Source: Lachnotalea sp. AF33-28
GTDB taxonomy: Bacteria > Bacillota > Clostridia > Lachnospirales > Lachnospiraceae
Direction of reading: 5' to 3'
DNA: 64,000 bases
Assembly: GCF_003477885.1 (NCBI RefSeq)
Contig: NZ_QUEE01000001.1
Span: 310,001 to 374,000, forward strand
Within the stretch, counting starts at the first letter, position 1; every line of letters starts with the position of its first letter. The notes under the pieces were generated by a model. It was not told the DNA's origin and made no database searches. It worked only from the letters and a program-made list of their open reading frames with translations. The position numbers and the translations under genes are program-made. Shown here one piece after another: positions 18,014 to 27,137 of this stretch.

Positions 18014-19444
18014 TTATTCAGCTGTTACTAAAGAGTCTCTTACATCATCAGAAATCTTATCTGAAGCTGCGATCCAGTCATCCACAGTTTCCTTGCCATC
18101 AACCACTGAGTTTACATGTCCGTAGAATTCTTTCTTGGGAACGATTTCGCTGTCAACTGCCGCGAAACCGCCGATGTAAGGCATATAGCCCTCTTCAAAT
18201 GCCTGGAATGTGGAAAGAACCAGCGGATCCAGAACATCCGCTACAAGGCTGGTAGCTCCAACTACAGGCGGAATGCCGCCGGTGGTCTGCGCGTTCAGCT
18301 TGATCGCTTCTTCCGAATACAGGAATTTTAAGAATTCTTTGGCCATATCAACATTTTCTGCTGCAGCGGGGATATAAACCTCCTCTACGCTGGACATCAG
18401 ATATTTGTCATCGCTTGCATTGTAGTAAGGAATCGGAGCATAACCCCATTCAAAAGCCTTGCCGTTGATCTCTTCGCCCTTGATTTCGGCCATCTCGCCT
18501 ACAATCCAGGAACCGCAGGGTACAAACAGTGCGGAGCCGTTCATAACAGCGGTCTGCGCTGTAGTATGATCGATGCCGGTGGTGTTCTCAAGCAGGTATC
18601 CGCCTGATCCTAATTTGGCAACTGTCTCAAATACTTTTCTGACACCGTCGTTATTCCATGCGCCTTCCACATAGGTAAAGCAGTCATCCATACCCTTCAC
18701 GCCGATCTGGGATACAATCAGGGGAACAATCACGGTCTCCATATACCCGGGGGCATTGCCTCCCTGATAGGTAAACAGCGCTCTCTTCTGTCCCTGGATC
18801 TCTTTATCCTTGATCTCATCACCAAGTGCGAAGAACTCATCCCAACTCGCCGGAACCTTCATGCCCTCTTCTTCAAAGAGTGTGGCATTGTAGAACAGTC
18901 CGTTGGCGGTATAGTACAGCGGAGCCAGATATACTTTTCCGTCGCCGTAAGGCTGGGAAAGGGAGGTATCCAGGAATCCGTCCAGGATCTTGCCCTTTAA
19001 CTCCGCGGTTTCAAATACGTCGGTCAGATCTGCCAGCGCCTGATCCTTGATCAGCCTCTGTGCCAGTCCGGACGGGTTGCTGCTGGGGCAGTAGATGAAA
19101 TCCGGTACATCGCCGGCCAGCATGGAAGAGTTCACCTTCTCACCGATGGAAGGATCGCAGTCAATGTTAAAGGTAACATTGGGATACTGCTTTGTGAATG
19201 CTTCCGTAACCGCCACCCAGAAAGCGTCTCCGTAACCGCCTTTGAAGATGGCCAGGTTTAATGTGACAGGATCGCCTGTGGCCTCCGCTGTTGTGGGCGC
19301 CTCTGTTTCCGCACCCTTTGCAGTCGTTTCTGTCTCAGCCTTGGTTGTGGGAGCCGCTGTGGATTCCTCCGGCTTACCGCTGCAGCCTGCCAGCATTGTG
19401 ATCAGCATCACAGCCGTCAGTAGTAATGATAACACTTTTTTCAT
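18014..19444 (-). CDS. Extracellular sugar-binding lipoprotein (family 1 SBP)
   Basis: 476 residues from MKKVLSLLLTAVML; AAGGAGG precedes this ATG, while the longer frame to 19477 has no site. The lipobox is LAGC (Cys21), followed by a long Thr/Ala/Glu-rich linker (about 25-60) and the binding fold (VTLNLAIFKGGYGDAFWVAVTEAF). It is the first gene of the GH112 operon, under the promoter at 19500-19528. The likely ligand is a galacto-N-biose or lacto-N-biose type disaccharide or a related galactoside, inferred from the phosphorylase. Confidence 0.92.
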   Translation of the reverse strand: MKKVLSLLLTAVMLITMLAGCSGKPEESTAAPTTKAETETTAKGAETEAPTTAEATGDPVTLNLAIFKGGYGDAFWVAVTEAFTKQYPNVTFNIDCDPSIGEKVNSSMLAGDVPDFIYCPSSNPSGLAQRLIKDQALADLTDVFETAELKGKILDGFLDTSLSQPYGDGKVYLAPLYYTANGLFYNATLFEEEGMKVPASWDEFFALGDEIKDKEIQGQKRALFTYQGGNAPGYMETVIVPLIVSQIGVKGMDDCFTYVEGAWNNDGVRKVFETVAKLGSGGYLLENTTGIDHTTAQTAVMNGSALFVPCGSWIVGEMAEIKGEEINGKAFEWGYAPIPYYNASDDKYLMSSVEEVYIPAAAENVDMAKEFLKFLYSEEAIKLNAQTTGGIPPVVGATSLVADVLDPLVLSTFQAFEEGYMPYIGGFAAVDSEIVPKKEFYGHVNSVVDGKETVDDWIAASDKISDDVRDSLVTAE

Positions 19445-19499
19445 TACAAATTTCCTCCTTTTCTTAGCATAATGCACAAGTTCATTTCGTTATGCTTAT

Positions 19500-19528
19500 A
19501 GTATATTGATTTTTTTACCAATATTCAA
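19500..19528 (-). promoter_or_regulatory. Promoter of the GH112 operon
   Basis: On the minus strand TTGAAT (19523-19528), a 17-bp spacer and TATACT (19500-19505). Just downstream an inverted repeat AGCATAA...TTATGCT lies at about 19465-19496 and could be a binding site for the divergent AraC-type regulator. The rest of the 19445-19821 gap is AT-rich, with two TTTTATATATATTGT copies (near 19548 and 19664) and the leader repeats. Confidence 0.65.
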
Positions 19529-19706
19529 TTCATTTATTGTTGCATTTTTTATATATATTGTTTTTATTGCTAAATTTATCTTTATTTTTCACCGGTTTCA
19601 TTCTATAATATACAATGTAGCATTTACAAATGCTTTTATTGTAAGCACTTTCCACAATTAAGTTTTATATATATTGTCAATCTCCGCATCTTTATACTAA
19701 AACGTT

Positions 19707-19817
19707 AGCACATTAATGTGCGCGCAGGTCATCAGCCTTCGGCTGGTGACAGGAATGAGGTAGCGCACTGATGTGCGCGCAGGTCATCAGCCTTCGGCTG
19801 GTGACAGGAAAAGGAGG
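19707..19817 (+). repeat. Dispersed double-hairpin leader repeat, copies B and C in tandem
   Basis: Two copies repeat with a 55-base period. Each has a first hairpin (GCACATTAATGTGC, perfect, in copy B; GCGCACTGATGTGCGC in copy C), then GCAGG and the 10-bp hairpin GTCATCAGCC-TTC-GGCTGGTGAC. Copy C runs into AGGAAAAGGAGG, the ribosome site of the AraC gene starting at 19822. Sense orientation is kept, as at 3146 and 52716. Confidence 0.85.
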
Positions 19818-19821
19818 AACT

Positions 19822-20673
19822 ATGGGAGTAACACGCTACAACCTGGATGTGGATGAGCTGAAGAAGACGGATTTCCGCCTGCTCTATGTCACCACTTCCA
19901 AATATGAGGGGGACTGGCAAAGCCTGCCCCACACCCATCACTTCACGGAGCTTTTCTATGTGTTAAACGGTACAGGCAACTTCTTAATAGAAGACAGGCT
20001 CTTCACCGTGAGCCCCAATGATCTGGTGATTGTCAATCCGCATATTGAACACACCGAAAAATCCATGAACGCCAACCCGCTGGAATATATCGTGTTCGGC
20101 ATAGAAGGCCTTATCTTTACCTTTGATCAGAAGTTCGAGAATGAAAATTTCGGCCTCTACAATTTTTCTGCAGAAAAGAACCAGCTGACCTATCTTCTGA
20201 ACTTCATGCTGCAGGAAATACAGGAGAAAAACCCGCATCATGAAACCATCTGCCAGAATATCCTGGAAATTTTGATCCTTTATATCAACCGCACTCACGA
20301 TCTGGGCATTAACACGGTGCCTTCCTCCAGGATGTCCAAGGAATGCGCCGCGGCCAAACGGTTTCTGGACGCCAATTATGCGCAGAATATCACGCTGGAT
20401 ACGCTGGTTGATGTCACCCATATGAACAAATACTATCTTGTGCATTCCTTTACAAAATATACCGGGCTGTCCCCGATTAATTACCTGATTCAGAAACGCG
20501 TCCAGGCCAGCATGGATCTGTTATGCAACACCAACCACTCCATCGCGCAGATTGCCTCCAGCACCGGATTCGCTTCACAGTCCTACTTTTCACAGATCTT
20601 TAAAAAAGCGGTGGGGCTTAGTCCTAATCAGTATAGGAAACGGAACAGTCCGCAGGAGCAGAAAAACAAATAA
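19822..20673 (+). CDS. AraC-family regulator with cupin sensor domain
   Basis: 283 residues from MGVTRYNLDVDELKKTD, with AAGGAGG five bases upstream. The frame extends 17 codons further back, but that is only translation of the leader repeat. The N-terminal cupin (THHFTELFYVLNGTGNFLIEDR) precedes a C-terminal double HTH (about 180-275; ITLDTLVDVTHMNKYYLVHSF and IAQIASSTGFASQSYFSQIFKK). It is divergent from the GH112 operon and 24 bases upstream of the sulfatase gene, so it probably controls both. Confidence 0.9.
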   Translation: MGVTRYNLDVDELKKTDFRLLYVTTSKYEGDWQSLPHTHHFTELFYVLNGTGNFLIEDRLFTVSPNDLVIVNPHIEHTEKSMNANPLEYIVFGIEGLIFTFDQKFENENFGLYNFSAEKNQLTYLLNFMLQEIQEKNPHHETICQNILEILILYINRTHDLGINTVPSSRMSKECAAAKRFLDANYAQNITLDTLVDVTHMNKYYLVHSFTKYTGLSPINYLIQKRVQASMDLLCNTNHSIAQIASSTGFASQSYFSQIFKKAVGLSPNQYRKRNSPQEQKNK

Positions 20674-20697
20674 AACAGAGCATAGGAGGAAATTTAT

Positions 20698-22164
20698 ATG
20701 AAACAGCCAAATATCATCCTGATCATGACCGATCAGCTGCGGGGCGACTGCCTGGGAGCGTCAGGGCATCCGGATGTCAAGACGCCCTATCTGGATACGC
20801 TCGCCGCCCGCGGCACAGTGTTTGACAACGCATATTCCTCATGTCCCAGCTGCATACCGGCCAGGGCAGCCATCCATACCGGAATGAGCCAGGAACATCA
20901 TGGCAGAGTCGGCTATGAAGATATGCTGGACTGGGATTATCCGGTCACGATGGCGGGGGAGCTGGCCGCCGCCGGATATCATACGCAGTGCATCGGCAAA
21001 ATGCATGTGCATCCTCTGCGCAGCCTCATGGGCTTTCATAATGTAAGGCTCCATGACGGCTACCTGCACAGCTACCGCTATCCGGATACGCCTTATTATG
21101 AATCTCAGAAAATTGCGGACGACTATTTCTACTGGCTTAAAAATGAGCTGGGAATCGAAGCGGATGTAACAGATACCGGCATGGAATGCAACTCCTGGGT
21201 GGCGCGGCCCTGGATCTATGAAGAAAAATATCACCCCACCAACTGGGTGACCTCGGAATGCATCGATTTCCTGAGGAGACGGGATACGACGAAACCGTTC
21301 TTTCTGATGGCTTCCTATCTGCGGCCCCACCCGCCCTTCGATGCGCCGGAGTATTATTTTGATCTCTATAAAGACAGAAAACTGACGCCGCCGGCGCTGG
21401 GAGACTGGGTAGATGACGGGGCATTAAAGCAGTCCGGACGCATCTTCGACTCCAGCACCGGTCCCATCGATCCGGAGCTTATGCGCCAGGCTCAGATCGG
21501 TTATTACGCCTGCATTACCCACTTAGACCACCAGATCGGCCGGCTGATTCAGGCGCTGGTGGAGCACCGCGTGTATGAGGATTCCCTGATTCTGTTTACC
21601 TCAGACCATGGGGAAGAACTCTGTGACCATCATCTGTTCCGCAAATCCAGACCTTATCAGGGCAGCATCCATGTGCCCATGATTCTTTCCGGAAAGGAGG
21701 AACTGACCGGAAGCGCACGAAATACCAGAAGCAGCGCCGTCGTGGAGCTTAGGGACATCATGCCCACCCTGCTTGATGCGGCAGGACGCCAAATTCCCGG
21801 CAGCGTAGACGGCCGCAGCATGATCCGCATCCTGAAAGGCGAAGAAAAACCGCGCCGGTGGCTGCACGGGGAACATGAGGCCGGCATAAATTCCAACCAA
21901 TTTATAGTGACCGCCGAAGATAAATATATCTGGTACTCACAGACCGGCAGAGAACAGTATTTTAATCTGAAGGAGGATCCCCGTGAACTTCATAACCTAA
22001 TTGGGGAAGAGACATATAAAGAACGCATCGGCTGGCTTAGAACCAAACTCATAGAATCGCTGGATGGAAGAGAGGAAGGCTATACGGACGGACAGAAACT
22101 CATCACCGGACGCAGGCCACTGAATGTACTAAGTTTTCTTAGAAACCGCCGTAATGAAGTTTAA
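20698..22164 (+). CDS. Sulfatase (formylglycine-dependent, type I)
   Basis: 488 residues, no signal peptide; ATAGGAGG precedes the ATG. Metal-binding residues appear in LIMTDQLRGD at the N-terminus. The sulfatase signature CIPAR (52-56) carries the cysteine that must be oxidised to formylglycine, followed by AAIHTGMSQEHHG. FTSDHGEELCDHH gives the second metal cluster. In the absence of oxygen the maturase should be an anSME radical-SAM enzyme, which is not in this window. Lying beside GH112 and an AraC regulator, it may remove sulfate from mucin-type or milk-type oligosaccharides, but it lacks an export signal and would act in the cytoplasm. Substrate is inference. Confidence 0.9.
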   Translation: MKQPNIILIMTDQLRGDCLGASGHPDVKTPYLDTLAARGTVFDNAYSSCPSCIPARAAIHTGMSQEHHGRVGYEDMLDWDYPVTMAGELAAAGYHTQCIGKMHVHPLRSLMGFHNVRLHDGYLHSYRYPDTPYYESQKIADDYFYWLKNELGIEADVTDTGMECNSWVARPWIYEEKYHPTNWVTSECIDFLRRRDTTKPFFLMASYLRPHPPFDAPEYYFDLYKDRKLTPPALGDWVDDGALKQSGRIFDSSTGPIDPELMRQAQIGYYACITHLDHQIGRLIQALVEHRVYEDSLILFTSDHGEELCDHHLFRKSRPYQGSIHVPMILSGKEELTGSARNTRSSAVVELRDIMPTLLDAAGRQIPGSVDGRSMIRILKGEEKPRRWLHGEHEAGINSNQFIVTAEDKYIWYSQTGREQYFNLKEDPRELHNLIGEETYKERIGWLRTKLIESLDGREEGYTDGQKLITGRRPLNVLSFLRNRRNEV

Positions 22165-22167
22165 CGA

Positions 22168-22896
22168 TCAGATCTCACCGATACAAATGCTGACACAGTA
22201 TATCTCCCTCACCCCGGCCTTTTTCAAAGCCCTGGCGCAGGCTTCCATCGTAGCTCCGGTGGTATAGATATCATCAATCAGCAAAACGGTGCCGGGAAGG
22301 CGGGCGCATCTGCCCCATGAGATGGCCTTTTCCAGATTGTGCAGCCTTCCCGCGCTGCCCAGCCCTTTCTGGGGCAGTGTTTTTCTGGTTCTTATCAGGG
22401 CATGTGGATAGACCGGGATTTTAAGGCGGCGTCCCAGCCGGCGGGCTAAAACCTCCGACTGATTATAGCCTCGCTCTCTGCGCCTGCTGCTGTGGACGGG
22501 CACCGGCACAATAGCCTGAATGCGCATTTCCTGCAGGTCTCTTCCATGGAGGCGCAGCAGCTCTTCTATATAGAAATCCGCATACTCCCGTTTATTGTTA
22601 TATTTGAACTTCATCATGGATGATTTTACCGCTTCATTGTAATTAAACAGGGCGATCTGCCGGCGAAACCCCGGCATGCGTTTCCTGCAGCCCGGGCAGT
22701 ATTCCTCTTTATCGTCATCCACTTCCTTGCCGCATTTCTTGCAGACCGGTTCCGTGACATAAGACAGTTTGCCGCGGCAGCCGGGGCAGACAAGCTGCCC
22801 CTTAGAAGAAACGATCCCATGACAGACAGGACATCTGTGCGGATATAAAAGATCAATCAGTGTGCTTATCAAAGGCTTTTCCTTTCTATTGTCCAA
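22168..22896 (-). CDS. comF: ComF-family amidophosphoribosyltransferase-like protein
   Basis: 242 residues. The N-terminus has zinc-ribbon cysteine pairs (CPVC, CPGC, CKKC, CPGC, about residues 22-72) and the C-terminal half a phosphoribosyltransferase fold with VLLIDDIYTTGATM, the PRPP-binding loop. In competent bacteria ComF helps process incoming single-stranded DNA. Its start overlaps the recD2 stop by 11 bases, so the two are translationally coupled. It ends 3 bases from the convergent sulfatase gene, leaving no room for a terminator between them. Confidence 0.92.
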   Translation of the reverse strand: MDNRKEKPLISTLIDLLYPHRCPVCHGIVSSKGQLVCPGCRGKLSYVTEPVCKKCGKEVDDDKEEYCPGCRKRMPGFRRQIALFNYNEAVKSSMMKFKYNNKREYADFYIEELLRLHGRDLQEMRIQAIVPVPVHSSRRRERGYNQSEVLARRLGRRLKIPVYPHALIRTRKTLPQKGLGSAGRLHNLEKAISWGRCARLPGTVLLIDDIYTTGATMEACARALKKAGVREIYCVSICIGEI

Positions 22897-25159
22897 ACAG
22901 ACCGCCCATGCCGCTGAAGGTGCCGCCGACGGAATCGGTGCCGGACTGTTCCACTTCCTTTAAGCGGCGGTCCAGACCGGAATAGCGCTTCTGTTCCTTT
23001 TCATTGGCAGCCATCTCCTGAAACGCGCCCACTGAGCCGACGATACAAACACAGGATTTTGCTCTGGTGACTCCGGTGTATAGCAGATTTCTGTTCATCA
23101 GCATGCGCGGGCCGCTAAGAAGCGGCAGTATCACCGCGGGATACTCGCTCCCCTGGGATTTATGCACGGTGATAGCATAGGCCAGCTCCAGCTCTTCCAG
23201 CTCCTTAAAACTATAGGTGACCAGACGGTGTTCATCAAACTCAACCGTGAGTTCTTCCGAAAAAAGATTGATCTCCTTCACGACTCCCATGTCTCCGTTA
23301 AATACGCCTTTCCCGCGGTCGGAGGGTATGCCGTACCGGCTTCTTACTTCCCATTCGATCTGATAATTATTGCGCACCTGCATGACTTTATCGCCTTCCC
23401 GGAAAACGGTGCCGCCCACCTGCTTTTCTCTCTTCTTATCAGCGGGAGGATTCAAGTACTCCTGGAGGATGGAATTGAGCCGCTCCACGCCCAGAATTCC
23501 CTTGCGCATCGGCGTCATCACCTGAATCTCATGCATGCCCGCATGGACATAGCCGGGCAGTTTGTCCTTGATCAGCGTGATGGTAGCATTAATGATCGAA
23601 TTGGGATCGTCCCTGCGGATAAACAGGAAATCATTGCTCCTTTTGGCCGGATCGATCGGAATACCCTGATTGATCTTGTGGGCATTAACAATGATATCGC
23701 TGTAAGTGGCCTGCCGGAATATCTTCTCCAGCTTCACCACATGGAAGCAGCCGGACTCAATGATATCCTTCAGCACATTCCCGGGCCCTACGCTCGGCAG
23801 CTGGTCCACGTCCCCCACCAGGATCAGCCTGGTGCCTACGGGGACAGCCTTTAAGAGCGCATACAGAATATTGAGATCCACCATGGACATCTCATCGATG
23901 ATGATCGCATCCGCCTCCAGCGGGTTCTGCTCGTTGCGTTCAAACCGACCGCTCTCAGGACTCTCATCGGGCACCGCAGTGAGCTCCAGCATGCGGTGGA
24001 TCGTCCTGGCCTCATAACCCGTGGCCTCGGTCATGCGCTTTGCCGCTCTGCCCGTGGGCGCAGCCAGCAGTATCTCCATGTTCTCCTGTTCGAGATACCG
24101 GATGATCGTGGTGATCGTGGTGGTTTTACCTGTGCCGGGTCCCCCGGTGATGACCAGAAGGCCATTTTTTACAGCCTCTGCCACCGCTTCCCGCTGATGG
24201 GTGTCCAGCACGATATCGGACTGGGCCTCAATCCTGCTAAGCCTCTGCTGCAGTTCAATGTCCGGCACATCGTAGCCGATATTGAGATCATGCAGCATTT
24301 TTGCCGCATTTAATTCCATATAATAGTACTTCGAAGCGTAGACAATCCGCCCCTCGGGCTCTTTCTGGACGATGAGTTTTTTTTCAATGGTCAGGTCCAT
24401 CAGATATTTTTCGATCGAGCTTAGTTCCACCCCCAGAAGGCTGCTGGTATTTCTGACCAGCTCTTCCTCCGGCAGATACACATGCCCATTGCTTAAGCCC
24501 TGCAGTAATGTATAAAGGATGCCGCTTCTGATGCGGAAATCCGAATCCGTATGTATGCCCACCTTAACCGCGATTTCATCCGCAATTTTAAAACCCACTC
24601 CCGGGATATCGTCGGCCATCCGGTAGGGGTTCTGCTTAATGAGGGAATACACCTCCGCGCCGTACTGGTTGTAGATCTTGGCTGCCAGATTAAGGGAAAT
24701 GCCGTAGTTTTGCAGAAACATCATGGCAGAACGCATATCCCTCTTTTCACAGACCAGGCTGGCGATTTCCATGGCTTTGTTCTCACTGATTCCCTTAATC
24801 TCGGCCAGGCGTTCCGGCTCCTCCTCGATGATTCGGAAGGTATCGTCCTTAAACCGGCCCACAATCCTGGCGGCCAGCGCCGGCCCGATCCCCTTGATCG
24901 CGCCCGAGCTTAAGTAGCGCTCAATGGACACGCTGTCCTCCGGCGCTTTGATTTCATATTCGAGCACCTTAAGCTGCTCACCGTACATCTGATGCGTCGA
25001 AAACTCACCTCTGGCCTCAATATATTCCCCTTCACTGACAAAAGGAAGGGTTCCCACCAGCGTATATTCCTCGTCGGAGGAGGAGATCTCCATCACCGTA
25101 TAGCCGGTCTCCTCACTGCGGTACACGATATGTTCCACATATCCTTCAACCTTTTCCAT
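22886..25159 (-). CDS. recD2: RecD2-type ATP-dependent DNA helicase
   Basis: 757 residues from MEKVEGYVEHIVYRSEETGY; a longer frame to 25204 (MPDMAISI) is possible, as neither start has an ideal ribosome site. The N-terminal OB-like and helix-hairpin-helix regions (IKGIGPALAARIVGRF, IKGISENKA, IPGVGFKIA) are the hallmark of RecD2 as opposed to RecD of RecBCD. Walker A GGPGTGKTTT is at about 339-348 and Walker B is IIIDEMSMVD. The C-terminal UvrD-like motif AITVHKSQGSEYPAVILPL completes a superfamily-1B 5'-3' helicase. It acts in DNA repair and is co-transcribed with comF. Confidence 0.95.
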   Translation of the reverse strand: MEKVEGYVEHIVYRSEETGYTVMEISSSDEEYTLVGTLPFVSEGEYIEARGEFSTHQMYGEQLKVLEYEIKAPEDSVSIERYLSSGAIKGIGPALAARIVGRFKDDTFRIIEEEPERLAEIKGISENKAMEIASLVCEKRDMRSAMMFLQNYGISLNLAAKIYNQYGAEVYSLIKQNPYRMADDIPGVGFKIADEIAVKVGIHTDSDFRIRSGILYTLLQGLSNGHVYLPEEELVRNTSSLLGVELSSIEKYLMDLTIEKKLIVQKEPEGRIVYASKYYYMELNAAKMLHDLNIGYDVPDIELQQRLSRIEAQSDIVLDTHQREAVAEAVKNGLLVITGGPGTGKTTTITTIIRYLEQENMEILLAAPTGRAAKRMTEATGYEARTIHRMLELTAVPDESPESGRFERNEQNPLEADAIIIDEMSMVDLNILYALLKAVPVGTRLILVGDVDQLPSVGPGNVLKDIIESGCFHVVKLEKIFRQATYSDIIVNAHKINQGIPIDPAKRSNDFLFIRRDDPNSIINATITLIKDKLPGYVHAGMHEIQVMTPMRKGILGVERLNSILQEYLNPPADKKREKQVGGTVFREGDKVMQVRNNYQIEWEVRSRYGIPSDRGKGVFNGDMGVVKEINLFSEELTVEFDEHRLVTYSFKELEELELAYAITVHKSQGSEYPAVILPLLSGPRMLMNRNLLYTGVTRAKSCVCIVGSVGAFQEMAANEKEQKRYSGLDRRLKEVEQSGTDSVGGTFSGMGGLFGQ

Positions 25160-25242
25160 ATATCCGTCATCTTCCTGCCTTATGCTAATAGCCATGTCCG
25201 GCAAATGGCGCCGAACAGCGGGACTTCTCCTCTTGATTCACA

Positions 25243-25290
25243 AAAAGTCTTATCAGAGGCATGTCATCCCCTGCCTCTGATAAGACTTTT
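25243..25290 (-). terminator. Strong terminator of mreB
   Basis: Perfect 19-bp stem (arms 25243-25261 and 25272-25290; AAAAGTCTTATCAGAGGCA) with a 10-base loop. Followed on the minus strand by a run of T. It lies directly after the mreB stop codon and insulates recD2-comF. Confidence 0.88.
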
Positions 25291-25334
25291 CCATTCACCG
25301 GGCTCCGCCTGCCTGACAGCCTTTAAAAACGCCG

Positions 25335-26330
25335 TCAGTCCTCACGGTCCCCGTTCATAAACTCCACAAATCTTCCGGTCCCGATCGCAACCGCAATAAG
25401 CGGTTCCTCCGCGATCATCGTATTGATGCCGGTCTTTTCCTCGATCAGTGAATCCAGACCGCTAAGAAGGCTGCCGCCTCCGGTCATGACGATGCCGCGG
25501 TCATAGATATCCGCCGCAAGTTCCGGTGGAGTCCTCTCCAGAACATTATGCACGGCATCCACGATCTGCATGGCAGGCTCTCTTAAAGCCTCCAGAGTTT
25601 CATCCGATGTGATGGTGATCGTCTTGGGAAGTCCGGTAACCAGGTTACGGCCCCTGACCTCCATCGTGGCCAGCTCCGGCCTCTTATACGCGGAACCGAT
25701 CTGTATCTTTACATCCTCCGCGGTTCTTTCACCGATCAGAAGATTATGTTTCTTTCTCATATAACGCACAATCGCCTCATCAAAGTCATCTCCGGCGATC
25801 TTAACCGAAGTGCTGACAACCGTGCCTCCCAGAGAGATCACGGCGATATCGGATGTGCCGCCGCCGATATCCACGATCATATTGCCGCATGCCTTGGAAA
25901 TATCAATGCCTGCACCGATCGCCGCCGCAACCGGCTCCTCTATGATGGCCACCTCGCGGGCGCCTGCCGCATAAGCCGCCTCTTCCACCGCCTTCTTCTC
26001 CACTTCTGTGGCGCCGCTGGGAATACATACACTGATTCTGGGTTTTCTTAAGGTTCTCTTTCCCATGGCCTTCTTGATGAAATATTTCAGCATCTGCTCT
26101 GTCACGGTGTAATTGGAAATTACTCCCTGGCGCAGCGGACGCACCGCCATGATATTACCGGGGGTTCTTCCGATCATGAGCCGGGCATCTTCGCCAATCG
26201 CCTTGATTTCATTCGTATCACGATTTATCGCCACGACGGATGGCTCTTTTAATACCACACCTTTTCCCTTGATATATACAAGGATACTGGCTGTGCCCAA
26301 GTCAATTCCGATATCTGTAGATAATGCCAT
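25335..26330 (-). CDS. mreB: Rod-shape-determining actin homologue MreB/Mbl
   Basis: 331 residues, normal for MreB. Actin-fold phosphate motifs are present: GIDLGTASILVYIKGKGVV at the N-terminus, VDIGGGTSDIAVISLGG (phosphate 2) and IVMTGGGSLLSGL (adenosine). It polymerises under the membrane and steers the cell-wall elongation machinery. mreC and mreD are not next to it. It may be the Mbl/MreBH-like paralogue found near spoIIID in bacilli; here spoIIID is divergent rather than upstream in the same direction. A possible promoter is TTGTGA-17-TATGAA at 26496-26524 on the minus strand. Confidence 0.94.
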   Translation of the reverse strand: MALSTDIGIDLGTASILVYIKGKGVVLKEPSVVAINRDTNEIKAIGEDARLMIGRTPGNIMAVRPLRQGVISNYTVTEQMLKYFIKKAMGKRTLRKPRISVCIPSGATEVEKKAVEEAAYAAGAREVAIIEEPVAAAIGAGIDISKACGNMIVDIGGGTSDIAVISLGGTVVSTSVKIAGDDFDEAIVRYMRKKHNLLIGERTAEDVKIQIGSAYKRPELATMEVRGRNLVTGLPKTITITSDETLEALREPAMQIVDAVHNVLERTPPELAADIYDRGIVMTGGGSLLSGLDSLIEEKTGINTMIAEEPLIAVAIGTGRFVEFMNGDRED

Positions 26331-26532
26331 TCTCTTTTTTCCTCCTGATTATTGCCATGATTTCATCTTTATCTGTAATTTCTGTTCTGTCCTGTGGGTT
26401 ATGCGCGCGGCAGTTCCTGTAGCCAGCCGCGTACTCTTTTATATTATATACAAAAAGATCAGTTTTTCAAAGGTTTTTTAAATTTTTATTGTTTTTTCAT
26501 ATTATGAACATAACTTAATCACAATTATGCTT

Positions 26533-26645
26533 TATAATAAGCATGTATCATAAAAGTGATACAGAGCTTTTTCATACTCATACCCGGCAGCCTGGCTGCC
26601 GGGCACCCCCTCCGAATCAAAATCCCGCTTGCGGGATTTTTTTTA
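26533..26645 (+). ncRNA. Candidate small RNA between mreB and spoIIID
   Basis: A -10-like TATAAT (26533-26538) is followed by an inverted repeat TGTATCA/TGATACA (about 26545-26564), a GC-rich hairpin CCCGGCAG/CTGCCGGG (26583-26603) and a textbook rho-independent terminator (26619-26644, AAAATCCCGC-TT-GCGGGATTTT plus T-run). There is no open frame and no upstream gene on this strand that would need the terminator. I know no family that fits. It may also be an early-terminated leader of spoIIID. The stretch 26331-26532 is AT-rich with no gene visible. Confidence 0.35.
26619..26644 (+). terminator. Rho-independent terminator upstream of spoIIID
   Basis: 10-bp perfect arms with a 2-base gap (AAAATCCCGC at 26619-26628, GCGGGATTTT at 26631-26640) and eight T in a row. 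No protein-coding gene precedes it on the plus strand, so it ends a non-coding transcript or attenuates spoIIID transcription. Confidence 0.8.
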
Positions 26646-26707
26646 TTCAATAGAAACTACGATTTCCGGGTGCCGAAAGGTGAAAGTACTGAACGGCCGT
26701 CCTTTTG

Positions 26708-26715
26708 CATACACT
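26708..26715 (+). promoter_or_regulatory. Possible sigma-E type -10 box of spoIIID
   Basis: CATACACT matches the CATACAnT form of sigma-E -10 elements and lies 32 bases before the spoIIID ATG. No good -35 match is visible. spoIIID is a sigma-E gene in Bacillus, which motivates the call; the sequence alone is weak support. The ribosome site GGGGG is followed by ATTCCCC, which could fold over it. Confidence 0.35.
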
Positions 26716-26746
26716 GTAAAAACAGTTAAATGCAGGGGGATTCCCC

Positions 26747-26995
26747 ATGAAAGACTATATCGAAGAACGCGCGGTGGAAATCGCCAATTACATCATTGAA
26801 AACAACGCGACGGTGCGTCAGACGGCCAAACAATTCGGTATCAGCAAAAGTACGGTGCATAAGGATGTGACGGACCGTCTGGAGCTGATCAACCCCGCGC
26901 TGGCATCCCAGGCCAGAATCGTTCTGGATGTCAACAAGTCTGAACGCCATATCCGCGGAGGGATGGCGACCAAAGAGAAGTACCTCCATAAATAA
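26747..26995 (+). CDS. spoIIID: Sporulation transcription factor SpoIIID
   Basis: 82 residues, the normal size. MKDYIEERAVEIANYIIENNATVRQTAKQFGISKSTVHKDV contains the conserved helix-turn-helix, and the C-terminal basic tail RHIRGGMATKEKYL is also conserved. SpoIIID works in the mother cell between sigma-E and sigma-K and both activates and represses many genes. Its presence is the clearest sign that the host forms endospores. It is divergent from mreB and is followed by an unrelated membrane-protein gene on the same strand. Confidence 0.96.
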   Translation: MKDYIEERAVEIANYIIENNATVRQTAKQFGISKSTVHKDVTDRLELINPALASQARIVLDVNKSERHIRGGMATKEKYLHK

Positions 26996-27137
26996 TCAGA
27001 AAGATTTACCACACGAAATTCCAATCAGAGGATTGACACACTTCCCTGTTTTGCGTTATGCTATCAGCATGACTGCCGGATACGCTGCCGGAAAATGCAG
27101 CGGTTTGGACGCCGGTTTTCTGCCGGTGATATTACTA

